DNA from: an uncultured Clostridia bacterium
Lineage (GTDB): Bacteria; Bacillota; Clostridia; Oscillospirales; Acutalibacteraceae
Direction of reading: 5' to 3'
NCBI GenBank assembly: GCA_937898195.1
Contig: CALEJD010000112.1
Coordinates: forward strand, 1 to 33,675
Length of the DNA stretch: 33,675 nucleotides
Numbering within the stretch: the stretch's first letter is position 1; each line of letters starts with the position of its first letter. Below are positions 16,145-25,227 of this stretch, piece after piece. The notes below the pieces were generated by a model. That model saw nothing but the letters and a program-made list of their open reading frames with translations, was not told the origin of the DNA and did not search any database. A program made the position numbers and the translations under genes.

Positions 16145-18460
16145 TTATTCAAAATTAACTTGAATATTATTATCATCTGATGTGATGAAAATTTTGTTGA
16201 TTGTTGTGCCGAGATTATCAATCATAATTGTTGAGACTTTGTCTTCGATATTGCGACGGATAACATTTCTAAGGTCACGGGCACCACGGACATTACCATC
16301 CATTTTTGAAACGATTGCAGATGGTGTGTTATCGTCGTAAATGAACTGAATGCCTTTATCTTTAAGCACTGTTTCGATTTCAGAGAGCATAAGAATTGCG
16401 ATTTTCTTATAATCTTCTTCGTCGAGTGGGTTGAACACAACAATTTCGTCAACTCTGCCGATAAATTCAGGTCTTAAGAATTCATTAAGTGCTTTGAGCA
16501 CCTTTTCTCTTGAAATGTCTTTATCTGTTTTGCCGAATCCTAATGATGTTTCTGATTTATGGCTGCCAGCATTTGATGTCATAATAATTACAGTATTTGC
16601 AAAGCTGACTGTTCTGCCGTGTGCGTCATTTGTTTTGCCTTCATCAAGAATTTGAAGAAGAATATTCATTACATCGGGGTGTGCTTTTTCAATTTCGTCA
16701 AAGAGAATGATTGAATATGGTTTTCTTCTCACCTTTTCAGTAAGTTGACCTGCTTCGTCATAGCCAACATATCCTGGAGGTGAGCCGATAAGACGAGAAA
16801 CTGAATGTTTCTCCATAAACTCACTCATATCAAGACGGATAAGTGTTTCAGGTGTATCAAAAAGTTCCGTTGAAAGTTGTTTAACCAATTCAGTTTTACC
16901 AACACCTGTTGGACCTACAAAAATAAATGATGCAGGGCGTTTTTGAAGTGTCAACTGAATTCTGCTACGCTTAATTGCATTTGCAACAGCTTTAACAGCG
17001 TCATCCTGGCCAATAACTTTTTCCATAAGTCTATCTTCAAGACCTTTAAGACGGTTAATGTCACCTTCTACAACTTTAGTTGCAGGGATACCTGTCCAAA
17101 GATTAATAACTCTTGCCAAGTCGTCTTCTGTAACATTATTATCTTTTGCTTTTTCTTGAAGCTCTGGTGCTTTGCCCTCACAGACTGCAAGTTCGCCCTT
17201 TGTTTTATAAAGTTCTTCATAAACAGGGTTTAAGTCTTCGTCATTTTCAGGGTTTGCGATTTTTTCTTCAAGTGATTCAAGTTCTTTTTTGAGTTTTGCA
17301 ATTTTCTTCTCGTTAATCTCGTTTTCGCTGATTGCTTTATTGCGAAGATTTGCACAAGTACAAGCTTCGTCCAAAAGGTCGATAGCTTTGTCAGGCAAGA
17401 ATCTGTCTGTGATATATCTTTCAGAAAGAGTTACTGCTTTATATACAAGATTATCGCTGATTTGAACTCTGTGGAAAAGCTCATAATAGCCCTTTATACC
17501 AACAAGCATTTTATAGGTATCATCAATTGATGGTTCTTCGACTTTTATAGGTTGGAAACGACGCTCAAGAGCCGCATCTTTTTCAATATGCTTTCTGTAT
17601 TCATTGAAAGTTGTTGCACCGATAACCTGAATTGCACCACGAGAAAGAGCAGGTTTCAAGATGTTTGCAGCATTCATTGAGCCTTCTGCATCACCTGTAC
17701 CCACAAGGTTATGAACTTCGTCGATAAAAAGAATAATATTGCCTTCACTCTTTACTTCTTCAACAAGACCTTTGATTCTGCTTTCGAACTGACCACGGAA
17801 CTGTGTGCCAGCAACAAGAGCAGTAAGGTCAAGAAGATGAATTTCTTTATCTATAAGTTTTGCTGGAACATTACCCTCTGCTATTCTTTGTGCCAAGCCT
17901 TCTGCAATTGCAGTTTTACCTACGCCTGGCTCACCGATAAGGCAAGGGTTATTCTTTGTTCTTCTGCACAAAATCTGCACAGCACGGGCAATTTCTGTGT
18001 CTCTACCGATAATTCTGTCAAGCTCGTTATTTCTTGCTTTCGCAGTCAAGTCGGTACAATACATAGAGAGCATTTTTCTCTTGTCGCCCTTATTCCCCTG
18101 CTTTTTCTTACTCTTTGGTGCATTTTTCTTGTCACCATTAAGGTCTTTGATATTTTCTTCAGGTACATCCATTGGCATCATACCAAGATTTTGCATAAAT
18201 GGGAATGTTGATGCACCACCTAACTCAAAGCCTTCTTCACCCATACTATCCATCATTTGTTCCATCTGGGCTGTCATATCTTCAAGTTGGTCTTCGGTGA
18301 TACCCATATTCTCCATCATCTGTTTGATGGGACCAATATTCATCTCCATCGCGCACTGGATGCAATAACCCTCATTTGTTGTTTTTTCGCCTTCCATCTT
18401 TGTTACAAAGATGACTGCGGGTCTTTGTTTGCATTTACAGCAAATCATATTTTTGTTCAT
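16145..18460 (-). CDS. clpE: ClpE-like AAA+ unfoldase with N-terminal zinc finger
   Basis: This 771-residue HSP100 ATPase is expected to unfold proteins for ClpP. The N terminus is a CxxC...CxxC zinc finger (C7, C10, C33, C36), as in ClpE and McsA, in place of the Clp_N repeats of ClpC. A Met/Glu-rich linker (about 41-105) and a Lys-rich stretch (about 110-129) follow. Two AAA+ modules then follow: Walker A GEPGVGKT at 176-183 and GPTGVGKT near 514, with a coiled middle region between them. The tripeptide LGF near 639 (ETSLGFGK) is where ClpP-docking loops occur. It is about 70 residues longer than B. subtilis ClpE (about 699), mainly because of the linker. It is last in the ruvC-to-clpE cluster, 3 bases after pgsA. 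No CtsR/mcsAB genes and no heat-shock operator are visible nearby. Confidence 0.88.
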   Translation of the reverse strand: MNKNMICCKCKQRPAVIFVTKMEGEKTTNEGYCIQCAMEMNIGPIKQMMENMGITEDQLEDMTAQMEQMMDSMGEEGFELGGASTFPFMQNLGMMPMDVPEENIKDLNGDKKNAPKSKKKQGNKGDKRKMLSMYCTDLTAKARNNELDRIIGRDTEIARAVQILCRRTKNNPCLIGEPGVGKTAIAEGLAQRIAEGNVPAKLIDKEIHLLDLTALVAGTQFRGQFESRIKGLVEEVKSEGNIILFIDEVHNLVGTGDAEGSMNAANILKPALSRGAIQVIGATTFNEYRKHIEKDAALERRFQPIKVEEPSIDDTYKMLVGIKGYYELFHRVQISDNLVYKAVTLSERYITDRFLPDKAIDLLDEACTCANLRNKAISENEINEKKIAKLKKELESLEEKIANPENDEDLNPVYEELYKTKGELAVCEGKAPELQEKAKDNNVTEDDLARVINLWTGIPATKVVEGDINRLKGLEDRLMEKVIGQDDAVKAVANAIKRSRIQLTLQKRPASFIFVGPTGVGKTELVKQLSTELFDTPETLIRLDMSEFMEKHSVSRLIGSPPGYVGYDEAGQLTEKVRRKPYSIILFDEIEKAHPDVMNILLQILDEGKTNDAHGRTVSFANTVIIMTSNAGSHKSETSLGFGKTDKDISREKVLKALNEFLRPEFIGRVDEIVVFNPLDEEDYKKIAILMLSEIETVLKDKGIQFIYDDNTPSAIVSKMDGNVRGARDLRNVIRRNIEDKVSTIMIDNLGTTINKIFITSDDNNIQVNFE

Positions 18461-18463
18461 TGT

Positions 18464-19129
18464 TTATTTATCCTTTTTCTTTGAGTTTTCGATAATCTGT
18501 TTAATTGCACTTGGAAGATAGCTGAAAAATGCAATAAATGTAAGCACAACTGCTACTACTACAAGTACAAACATAAGTGGTTCAGGAAGTGTATAGTTTG
18601 CAAGACCTTCGATATGTGTGATTGCACCAACTTCAGGACCGAAGCCGATAATTACAACCATAATCACATAGAATGCACAAGTTGCAAGCTTGCCCCAGAT
18701 TTCTGCAGCACCAGGACGAGTGCCAAGTGCGATAAGCACAACGCTGCCCAAAATCATAATGATATCTTTTGCGATAAAGAGCAAGAACACCCAAGCAAAT
18801 GCCTGCATTGATTCGCTCTCTGCTGCTTTGAACTGCAAGAAAAGTACGATTGCGATTGCAAAGATTGTAAGTTTATCTGCAACAGGGTCTAAAAGTTTAC
18901 CTAAATTACTAACCTGATTGAATCTTCTTGCGATTTTGCCGTCGAACAAATCTGAAAGGCCTGAAAGTGCAAGCACGATGAGTGACCACCAGATATAGCC
19001 TTTATAATAAAGCACTGCAAAAACAGGGATTAAGCAAATTCTGATTACTGAAAGCAAGTTTGGAATTGTCAAGCAACCGTCAAAAATTTCATGTAAATTT
19101 TGTTTTAATGTCTTTTTTTCTTCACTCAT
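18464..19129 (-). CDS. pgsA: CDP-diacylglycerol-glycerol-3-phosphate 3-phosphatidyltransferase
   Basis: PgsA joins CDP-diacylglycerol to glycerol-3-phosphate to make phosphatidylglycerol phosphate, the committed step to phosphatidylglycerol. The CDP-alcohol phosphatidyltransferase signature D-x2-DG-x2-AR-x8-G-x3-D-x3-D is complete in SDLFDGKIARRFNQVSNL followed by GKLLDPVADK. NLLSVIRICLIPVF precedes it, as in PgsA. The 221 residues hold several membrane segments. The ATG at 19129 has GAGGTG 5 bases upstream. A specific acceptor such as inositol or serine is less likely given the PgsA-like N terminus, but not excluded. It is coupled to cvpA and clpE by 12- and 3-base gaps. Confidence 0.9.
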   Translation of the reverse strand: MSEEKKTLKQNLHEIFDGCLTIPNLLSVIRICLIPVFAVLYYKGYIWWSLIVLALSGLSDLFDGKIARRFNQVSNLGKLLDPVADKLTIFAIAIVLFLQFKAAESESMQAFAWVFLLFIAKDIIMILGSVVLIALGTRPGAAEIWGKLATCAFYVIMVVIIGFGPEVGAITHIEGLANYTLPEPLMFVLVVVAVVLTFIAFFSYLPSAIKQIIENSKKKDK

Positions 19130-19141
19130 AATTACACCTCA

Positions 19142-19858
19142 TTACTTAATAATAAATTCTTTAAGAGAATCGATAAGTGGATTGATTTCATCAAGCAAAC
19201 CTACCACAAAAGAATCATTTACTGCAACTGATAATTCACCATCTCCACCACCGAAGATAAAACGAAGTGCTGTGCAAATTACTATAACTACAAGCACACC
19301 TTTGATTGCGCCCAAGACACCACCAAGGCTTCTGTTAACTGATTTCACAAGTGGTATATCAAACAGTTTTGAAACAAGTTTTGCTACAAATTTCAAAGCT
19401 ATCATCAGCACAACTGCTAATAAAATAAAGATGATTATTGTCAACGCGCCAACAACGATTGGCTCTGCAATTTTATCAACAAGGCTTTGTGCAAGATTTT
19501 GAGAATCGAATTTTTGTGATGAAATCTGTTCTTTAATTGTTGAGATTTCAACGCCTGCTGATGCTGCCAAGGATACTGCAAAATCAGGAATTGAGTCTAA
19601 AACTGCATTTGCTTTTTCTGTTACTGATAATGCATCAACATTTTCACTGATTTGCTCTTCAAGTGTAGCCACAATTTCTTTTTCAACAAATCCATCATAA
19701 ACTGTTTGTGAAATCACAGGGCTTATCTGGAATGATAAGAAGATTGCTGCAACAACTGCAACAAGTTCTAATAATGTTCTAACAAAACCTTTTTTTGCTG
19801 CTGTTATTACATAAGCTGCAAAAATTGCAATAAGAATAACATCTAAAATTATTGACAT
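19142..19858 (-). CDS. CvpA family membrane protein
   Basis: This 238-residue protein is of the colicin-V-production (CvpA) family. It has an N-terminal pair of membrane segments (ILDVILIAIFAAYVITAAKK, then GFVRTLLELVAVVAAIFLSF), a central extracytoplasmic-looking region (about 60-125), and two more membrane segments (GALTIIIFILLAVVLMIALK and a Gly/Ala-rich segment LGGVLGAIKGVLVVIVICTA). The family's role in Gram-positives is poorly defined. The start is the ATG at 19858, 8 bases after GAGGTG; a GTG in the ribosome binding site is in frame and rejected. It lies between the DUF5711-like protein and pgsA. Confidence 0.85.
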   Translation of the reverse strand: MSIILDVILIAIFAAYVITAAKKGFVRTLLELVAVVAAIFLSFQISPVISQTVYDGFVEKEIVATLEEQISENVDALSVTEKANAVLDSIPDFAVSLAASAGVEISTIKEQISSQKFDSQNLAQSLVDKIAEPIVVGALTIIIFILLAVVLMIALKFVAKLVSKLFDIPLVKSVNRSLGGVLGAIKGVLVVIVICTALRFIFGGGDGELSVAVNDSFVVGLLDEINPLIDSLKEFIIK

Positions 19859-19875
19859 ATAAATCACCTCATAAA

Positions 19876-21084
19876 TTAGTCTTTGTCTTTATTATCCCCT
19901 ACTGATGAGTAAAGGGTAATTGCGTCGGACGAGTAAACATATGTATTTCTTGAACTGACGAGAACTTTTTGTGCGTCGGCATTCACTTCAGCACTGCCAC
20001 AAGGTTTGCCTTTCATAGTGAATGTTTGTACATCACTACCGGTAAGTACTGAAACATATTTGCCATCAGTTGAAACTGATTTGACCATTCCGTCAATTTC
20101 TTGCGTAAAGAGTTCTTTACCTGATTTATTATAAACTTTGATTATTTTCTGAGTTGTACTTGAATATTTTGAGAGAACAAGAATTGCGCTGTTATTATCT
20201 GAAATAAAGAGTTGATAAGTTGTATTTACTGAAACATCAATTTTCTCTTTAACTTCGTCACCCTTTATAATTTCGCATACATTATTGCCCATCACCATTA
20301 CTGTCTCATTTGAAAGGAATTTAACATTTGCTATTGCTGAATCTGTATATTCAAAGGTTGCAACAGGCTCGGTTTTATTCTTATTGAAAATATGAACCTT
20401 TGTATAAACAGAGCCATTATTTACGCCTAAAACTGCTACCACATAGTTTTTGCCGTTATCTGAAACATCGCAAGAAACGATATGCTCTTTTGCGCATTTC
20501 CAAGCAAAAACCTGTTCACGATTACTATTGAATACTGTCAACATACTTTCGGCATTATCGGCTCTTGTTGCGATTGCGACCGAGCCATCTTTGCCCATTT
20601 CACCTGTTAAGATTATATGGTCCATTTCTTTTTCATAGAGCACTCTTGTTTTTGACTGGACTCTGAATTTCTTTGCACCTTCATCAAAAAGAAGAATTCT
20701 ACCACTGTTTGTGCTGATTACAGGATAATCATAATCATGGGCAATGTTTGAAAGTTCTTTTGCTGTTGAGTTTAAAACTTTAACATTGGAATCATAGACT
20801 AAAACCAAGTCTGAATTGGTGAGCCCAACATCGTCAATTTCGACACTGTTGACGCTATAAGGATAACCTTCACCAGTGCCCAATTTTGCCATTGCAGATG
20901 CAAAATAGTCACCTACGGTTGAAAATGTTACTCCACCAAACTGTGCAGCAGCAATTAAAATAAGCAACAATACAACAAGGATAATTGCAAGTAATTTCAT
21001 TGTTTTCACACTTTTATTGCTGACACCTTTTTTTAATATTTTATTGAGTTTTATTGGCTTTTTCTTCTTTTTCTTTTGTGCCAC
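19876..21084 (-). CDS. DUF5711-type membrane-anchored beta-propeller protein
   Basis: This 402-residue protein has a very basic N terminus (AQKKKKKKPIKLNKILKKG), one membrane segment at about 31-48 (LLAIILVVLLLILIAAA), and a long outer domain. That domain is built of repeated beta-strand units of the WD/PQQ-propeller kind (for example DLVLVYDSNVKVLN, GRILLFDEGAKKFRV, TKVHIFNKNK, KIIKVYNKSGKELF). The layout matches the DUF5711 family of Clostridia, whose function is unknown; the family name is from memory, not a search. The start is GTG at 21084 with GGTGA upstream. It lies in the ruvC-clpE cluster between truA and cvpA, which suggests a cell-envelope role without defining one. Confidence 0.75.
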   Translation of the reverse strand: MAQKKKKKKPIKLNKILKKGVSNKSVKTMKLLAIILVVLLLILIAAAQFGGVTFSTVGDYFASAMAKLGTGEGYPYSVNSVEIDDVGLTNSDLVLVYDSNVKVLNSTAKELSNIAHDYDYPVISTNSGRILLFDEGAKKFRVQSKTRVLYEKEMDHIILTGEMGKDGSVAIATRADNAESMLTVFNSNREQVFAWKCAKEHIVSCDVSDNGKNYVVAVLGVNNGSVYTKVHIFNKNKTEPVATFEYTDSAIANVKFLSNETVMVMGNNVCEIIKGDEVKEKIDVSVNTTYQLFISDNNSAILVLSKYSSTTQKIIKVYNKSGKELFTQEIDGMVKSVSTDGKYVSVLTGSDVQTFTMKGKPCGSAEVNADAQKVLVSSRNTYVYSSDAITLYSSVGDNKDKD

Positions 21085-21099
21085 TCAAATCACCACACA

Positions 21100-21834
21100 T
21101 CAATAATAAACTTTATTGAGATATAATCCACATGCTTCTGCAGTTACACCTGCATTGTCACGATTTTTACTTTCTATAATTTGCGAAATGGTGCCTTTCT
21201 CAATTTTTCCGCGTTGAATATCAAGCAAAGTACCCACAATAATTCGCACCATATTATATAAAAATCCGTTACCTTTTACTCTGATTTCAACCAAGTCGCC
21301 ATTTCTTGAAACAGAGCAATCATATATTTCACGGGTTTTATCTTGCACTTCACTACCTACACTACAAAAAGCAGAGAAATCGTGAGTTCCAATAAAAGAT
21401 TTTGCTTCAATATTTAGCATTTCTACATCTAATTCATAAGGGTAAAACATCGCTTTGTTTTCATAGAAAGGGTTGCGATATCTTCCGTTATAAATCAAAT
21501 AAACATATTCTTTGCCCTTGCTGTCATATCTTGCGTGGAAGTCATAATCCACCTCTTTGCAATCATAGACAGAGATTTCAGGTGGAAGATAAAAATTGAG
21601 TGCATCGGGAATTTTTTCTGTTGAAACACCACATTCTGTTCGCACATTACAACAGAACATATTAGCATGAACACCTGCGTCTGTGCGACTGCACCCTATT
21701 ATGTTTTCATCTTTACCACTTATATTTTTAAAAGCATTACATAATTCTTGCTGAACGGTATTTCCGTTAGGTTGAATTTGCCAACCGTGAAAATTTGTTC
21801 CGTTATATCGCAAGACCAAAAGTAAATTCCGCAT
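21100..21834 (-). CDS. truA: tRNA pseudouridine(38-40) synthase TruA
   Basis: TruA converts uridines 38, 39 and 40 of the tRNA anticodon arm to pseudouridine. The 244-residue protein begins MRNLLLVLRYNGTNFHGWQ and carries the catalytic Asp52 in SRTDAGVHA. A C-terminal segment GNGFLYNMVRIIVGTLLDI is also typical of the family. The ATG at 21834 has GGTG 7 bases upstream; an earlier GTG in frame is at the ribosome binding site. The start overlaps the 3' end of ecfT by 32 bases. The order ecfA1-ecfA2-ecfT-truA is classic for Firmicutes, although here it is not next to rplQ. Confidence 0.96.
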   Translation of the reverse strand: MRNLLLVLRYNGTNFHGWQIQPNGNTVQQELCNAFKNISGKDENIIGCSRTDAGVHANMFCCNVRTECGVSTEKIPDALNFYLPPEISVYDCKEVDYDFHARYDSKGKEYVYLIYNGRYRNPFYENKAMFYPYELDVEMLNIEAKSFIGTHDFSAFCSVGSEVQDKTREIYDCSVSRNGDLVEIRVKGNGFLYNMVRIIVGTLLDIQRGKIEKGTISQIIESKNRDNAGVTAEACGLYLNKVYY

Positions 21835-22645
21835 TGTATTCACCACAATAAATATTGAGTAAGATTATTGAAATAATCACTAAAATTACTGCTAAAAGAC
21901 CAAGATAATCTCTTTTTGAGAATTTTAATGCATTCATTGTTGTTTTGCCTTGTCCTCCGTTATAACAACGGCAAGTCATCGCATTTGCCAACTCATAAGC
22001 ACGTCTTATTGAGTTGAAAAGCAAAGGAATAAACAACGGGATAAGTGCTTTTGCACGTTTTATAATGCTACCCTGTTCAAAGTTTGCACCACGGCTTTTT
22101 TGTGCGCTCATAATTTTGTCAACTTCTTCAATGAGAGTTGGAATAAAGCGCAAAGCGATTGTCATTATCATTGTAATTGTGTGAAAATCAAGTCCGATTT
22201 TCTTGAATGGTGCAAAAATACGGTCAAGCCCGTTTGTAAGGGAAGTTGGGGATGTTGTATATGTGAGCATTGTGCTCATTACAATAAGTAATGATATTCT
22301 CAAAGCCATAAACACAGCAGTCAACACGCCACCACTTGTGATTTTGATTTTCCACACATCAACGAGCGTAATTCCACCGTCGTTATAAGCAATCTGCAAA
22401 ATTGATGTGATAACAACAATCAAAATGATGGGTTTTAAGCCTTTTAAAACTGTTTTAAGTGGAATTTTTGAAATTGCTATTACCAATGCTGTTACTAGGA
22501 AACAAAATGCTAATGAAACAAAGTTATTTGAGAGAAAGACCATCACAATAAATGATGTAACAAACAACAATTTCATTCTTGGGTCAAGTTTGTGAACAAC
22601 GGAATCCATTGGAAAATACTGACCGAGAGTGATATCTTTAATCAT
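21803..22645 (-). CDS. ecfT: Energy-coupling factor transporter membrane subunit EcfT
   Basis: EcfT is the shared transmembrane scaffold of group II ECF transporters. It joins the EcfA1/EcfA2 ATPases to exchangeable substrate-binding S components for vitamins or metal ions. The 280-residue protein has several hydrophobic helices and a cytoplasmic region with two coupling-helix motifs around SRG (AQKSRGANFEQG) and CRCY (ANAMTCRCYNGG). These correspond to the family's XRX ATPase-contact motifs. The ATG at 22645 overlaps ecfA2 by 8 bases and follows GAGGGGAG. No S component is encoded in this window, so substrate is set elsewhere. Confidence 0.95.
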   Translation of the reverse strand: MIKDITLGQYFPMDSVVHKLDPRMKLLFVTSFIVMVFLSNNFVSLAFCFLVTALVIAISKIPLKTVLKGLKPIILIVVITSILQIAYNDGGITLVDVWKIKITSGGVLTAVFMALRISLLIVMSTMLTYTTSPTSLTNGLDRIFAPFKKIGLDFHTITMIMTIALRFIPTLIEEVDKIMSAQKSRGANFEQGSIIKRAKALIPLFIPLLFNSIRRAYELANAMTCRCYNGGQGKTTMNALKFSKRDYLGLLAVILVIISIILLNIYCGEYNAEFTFGLAI

Positions 22646-23504
22646 TGTTCACACTCCCCTCAAAAAGTCTTTTGAGTTCATTGTAACCCTGTTCAACTGT
22701 ATAAACCTTTTCGCTGACAGGATAGCCCTTTTCACGAAGTTTTATGAACACTTCTGTGATTTGAGGAACTGAAAGACCTATTTCTTGAAGATGAGAACTA
22801 TTCTCGAAAATCTCGTCAACTGTACCAGTTAAATCCACCTTTGCATCGTTCATAACAATAACTTTTGTAGCAAAACGAGCAACATCATCCATACTGTGAG
22901 ATACGATTATAACAGTATTACCTGTTGTTTCACGATAGTTTTTAATAAGGTCTAAAATCTGCTCTCTGCCCATTGGGTCAAGGCCACTTGTCGGCTCGTC
23001 AAGAATGAGAATTTCAGGTTCCATTGAAATTACACCTGCAATGGCTACTCTTCTTTTTTCTCCGCCCGACAAGTCAAATGGTGATTTTGCGAGCATTTCA
23101 TCAGGGATTCCAACATATTTTGCTGCTTTTCTTACACGTTCATCAATTTCTGTCACAGAGAGCCCCATATTTGTTGGGCCAAAAGCAATATCTTTGTAAA
23201 CCGTGCTTTCAAAGAGCTGATATTCGGGATATTGGAAGCAAATACCAACTCTGAAACGAGTATCAAAAAGCTTTGATTTTGACTGATGAATGTTTTCACC
23301 ATCAAGGAAAATCTTGCCATCAGTTGGCTTTAAAAGTCCGTTTAAATGTTGAACAAGTGTGCTTTTGCCAGACCCTGTATGACCGATTATTGCAACAAAG
23401 TCACCTTTTTCGATGTTTGTATTTATGTTATCAAGTGCGGTGATTTTGAAAGGAGTGCCCGCACCGTAGATATATGTTAAATTTTCTGTTTGCAAGTGGG
23501 ACAT
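22638..23504 (-). CDS. ecfA2: Energy-coupling factor ATPase EcfA2
   Basis: This 288-residue ABC ATPase has Walker A GHTGSGKST, signature LSGGEKRR and Walker B ILILDEPTSGLDP. It pairs with EcfA1 to drive ECF uptake. It is called EcfA2 from its second position and the N-terminal start with YGAGTPFKITALDNIN, as in other EcfA2 proteins. The ATG at 23504 lies 4 bases after ecfA1. Confidence 0.94.
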   Translation of the reverse strand: MSHLQTENLTYIYGAGTPFKITALDNINTNIEKGDFVAIIGHTGSGKSTLVQHLNGLLKPTDGKIFLDGENIHQSKSKLFDTRFRVGICFQYPEYQLFESTVYKDIAFGPTNMGLSVTEIDERVRKAAKYVGIPDEMLAKSPFDLSGGEKRRVAIAGVISMEPEILILDEPTSGLDPMGREQILDLIKNYRETTGNTVIIVSHSMDDVARFATKVIVMNDAKVDLTGTVDEIFENSSHLQEIGLSVPQITEVFIKLREKGYPVSEKVYTVEQGYNELKRLFEGSVNND

Positions 23505-23508
23505 TTTT

Positions 23509-24360
23509 TTACTGACCTTTCAATAAATCATCTATATTTTCGACTAATTCGTCGATACTTAACAAATCGTTTTTGAGTTTTATGCCATCTGCACGAAGCA
23601 TATCTGCAAGTTGACAAGTCTGTGGCACATCAAGACCGATACTGCGAATTTTTTTTGCATCGGCAAAGACTTCTTTAGGTGTGCCGTCCATCAAAAGTCG
23701 GCTATCATCCATAACCACAATTCTGTCGGCTTCAACGGCTTCTTCCATATAATGAGTGATGAACACAACAGTAATTCCGAGTTCTCGATTAAGTCGCTTG
23801 ATTGCATTCATAACATCACGACGACCAATCGGGTCGAGCATTGCTGTTGGCTCATCAAGGATAATACAACTAGGTTCCATAGCGATTATGCCTGCGATTG
23901 CAACACGTTGTTTCTGACCACCCGAAAGTTTATGTGGACCGTGCTTGCGGTATTCATACATACCCACAGTTTTAAGTGCGTTGTCAACTCGTCTGCGAAT
24001 TTCTGTTGGCTCAATGCCCAAATTTTCAGGACCAAAAGCCACATCTTCTTCAACGATTGTTGCAACAATCTGGTTATCGGGGTTCTGAAAAACCACGCCA
24101 ACTGTCTGTTTTATTTTTATGTCGTCTTCTTCATTAATTGTATCCATTCCGTCAACCAAGACTCTTCCTTTTTCGGGAAGTAAAAGTCCATTAGCAAGCT
24201 TTGCCAACGTGCTCTTGCCTGAGCCGTTATGACCAAGAATTGCCACAAACTCACCTTTGTCAATTGATAAAGAGAAATCTTTGACAGCGGGTGCTAAAAC
24301 TACACCTTCTTCGTCACTTTCATAACGAAATGTTACGTTTTCAAATTTAATAATTGCCAT
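23509..24360 (-). CDS. ecfA1: Energy-coupling factor ATPase EcfA1
   Basis: This 283-residue ABC ATPase has Walker A GHNGSGKST, a Q-loop QNPDNQ, signature LSGGQKQR and Walker B CIILDEPTAMLDP. The QNPDNQIVATIVEEDVAFGPENLG segment is characteristic of EcfA1. It forms the asymmetric ATPase pair with EcfA2 on EcfT. It starts 3 bases after the methyltransferase gene; its GGAG ribosome binding site lies in that gene's last codons. Confidence 0.94.
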   Translation of the reverse strand: MAIIKFENVTFRYESDEEGVVLAPAVKDFSLSIDKGEFVAILGHNGSGKSTLAKLANGLLLPEKGRVLVDGMDTINEEDDIKIKQTVGVVFQNPDNQIVATIVEEDVAFGPENLGIEPTEIRRRVDNALKTVGMYEYRKHGPHKLSGGQKQRVAIAGIIAMEPSCIILDEPTAMLDPIGRRDVMNAIKRLNRELGITVVFITHYMEEAVEADRIVVMDDSRLLMDGTPKEVFADAKKIRSIGLDVPQTCQLADMLRADGIKLKNDLLSIDELVENIDDLLKGQ

Positions 24361-24363
24361 TAA

Positions 24364-25227
24364 TTACTTACTCCAAATAGCACTTGCTCCGCAAGGAAGT
24401 ACAAGTCCGTTTTCAGTAGCGCGAAGTCCGATTTCGCTACCTGTAACCTGACCACCAAAGCGTGTTTTCACAACTGCGCCTAAAATATATTCCATAACTG
24501 AAGGACTAAGTCCTGTTGTATATGAGTTTATAAGCATCATAAGTGGGTCATCTGATAACACCTGACTGCAAAGTTCAACAAATTCATAAACTTCGTTTTC
24601 AAGTTTCCAGACTTCACCACCTGGTCCTCTGCCATAAGATGGTGGGTCCATAATAATGATGTCATATTTATTGCCACGACGGATTTCACGTTGAACAAAT
24701 TTAATGCAATCGTCAACAATCCATCTTACCGGTTTATCAGCAACACCAGAACTTACAGCATTTTCTTTTGCCCAAAGCGTCATACCCTTTGACGCGTCAA
24801 CGTGGCACACAGAAGCGCCTGCTTTAAGTGCTGATATTGTTGCGCCACCTGTATAAGCAAAGAGATTTAACACTTTAACTTCACGGTTTGCGTTTTTAAT
24901 CACTTCTGCAACTCTATCCCAGTTTGTTGCTTGTTCAGGGAAAAGACCTGTATGCTTAAATCCCATAGTTTTAATATTGAATGTTAAGTCACGGTAGTTA
25001 ATTGTCCAGAAATCAGGAATTTTATTTCTGATTTCCCACTGACCACCACCTGAATTTGAACGATGATAGACAGCGTCCGCTTTTTTCCAAAGTGGATTTT
25101 TCTTTTCTGTTTTCCAGATTACCTGTGGGTCAGGACGAATAAGAGTGATGTTACCCCATCTTTCAAGTCGTTCACCACAAGAACAATCTATCAATTCATA
25201 ATCTTTCCAATTATCTGCTACTCTCAT
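24364..25227 (-). CDS. Class I SAM-dependent methyltransferase, RlmI-like
   Basis: This 287-residue protein has the Rossmann methyltransferase core of the RlmI/RlmK group (COG1092 type). Motif I is VLNLFAYTGGATISALKAGA, followed by the acidic strand VCHVDASKGM. A D-loop follows (IVDDCIKFV), and the catalytic-type motif IV is IIIMDPPSYGRGPGG. The N-terminal 90 residues hold a Cys pair (CSCGERLERWG) and a conserved-looking WGNITLIRPDPQVIW, and lack the PUA domain of RlmI. The likely substrate is a base in rRNA, but a specific site cannot be named. The ATG overlaps the glmM stop by one base (TAATG), so it is co-translated with glmM. Confidence 0.85.
   Translation of the reverse strand: MRVADNWKDYELIDCSCGERLERWGNITLIRPDPQVIWKTEKKNPLWKKADAVYHRSNSGGGQWEIRNKIPDFWTINYRDLTFNIKTMGFKHTGLFPEQATNWDRVAEVIKNANREVKVLNLFAYTGGATISALKAGASVCHVDASKGMTLWAKENAVSSGVADKPVRWIVDDCIKFVQREIRRGNKYDIIIMDPPSYGRGPGGEVWKLENEVYEFVELCSQVLSDDPLMMLINSYTTGLSPSVMEYILGAVVKTRFGGQVTGSEIGLRATENGLVLPCGASAIWSK

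Noticed and set aside
17711..18211. 166-residue plus-strand open frame opposite clpE
   Set aside because: It is a by-product of codon bias in clpE. It has no ribosome binding site, promoter or domain, and the minus-strand protein has complete AAA+ motifs.
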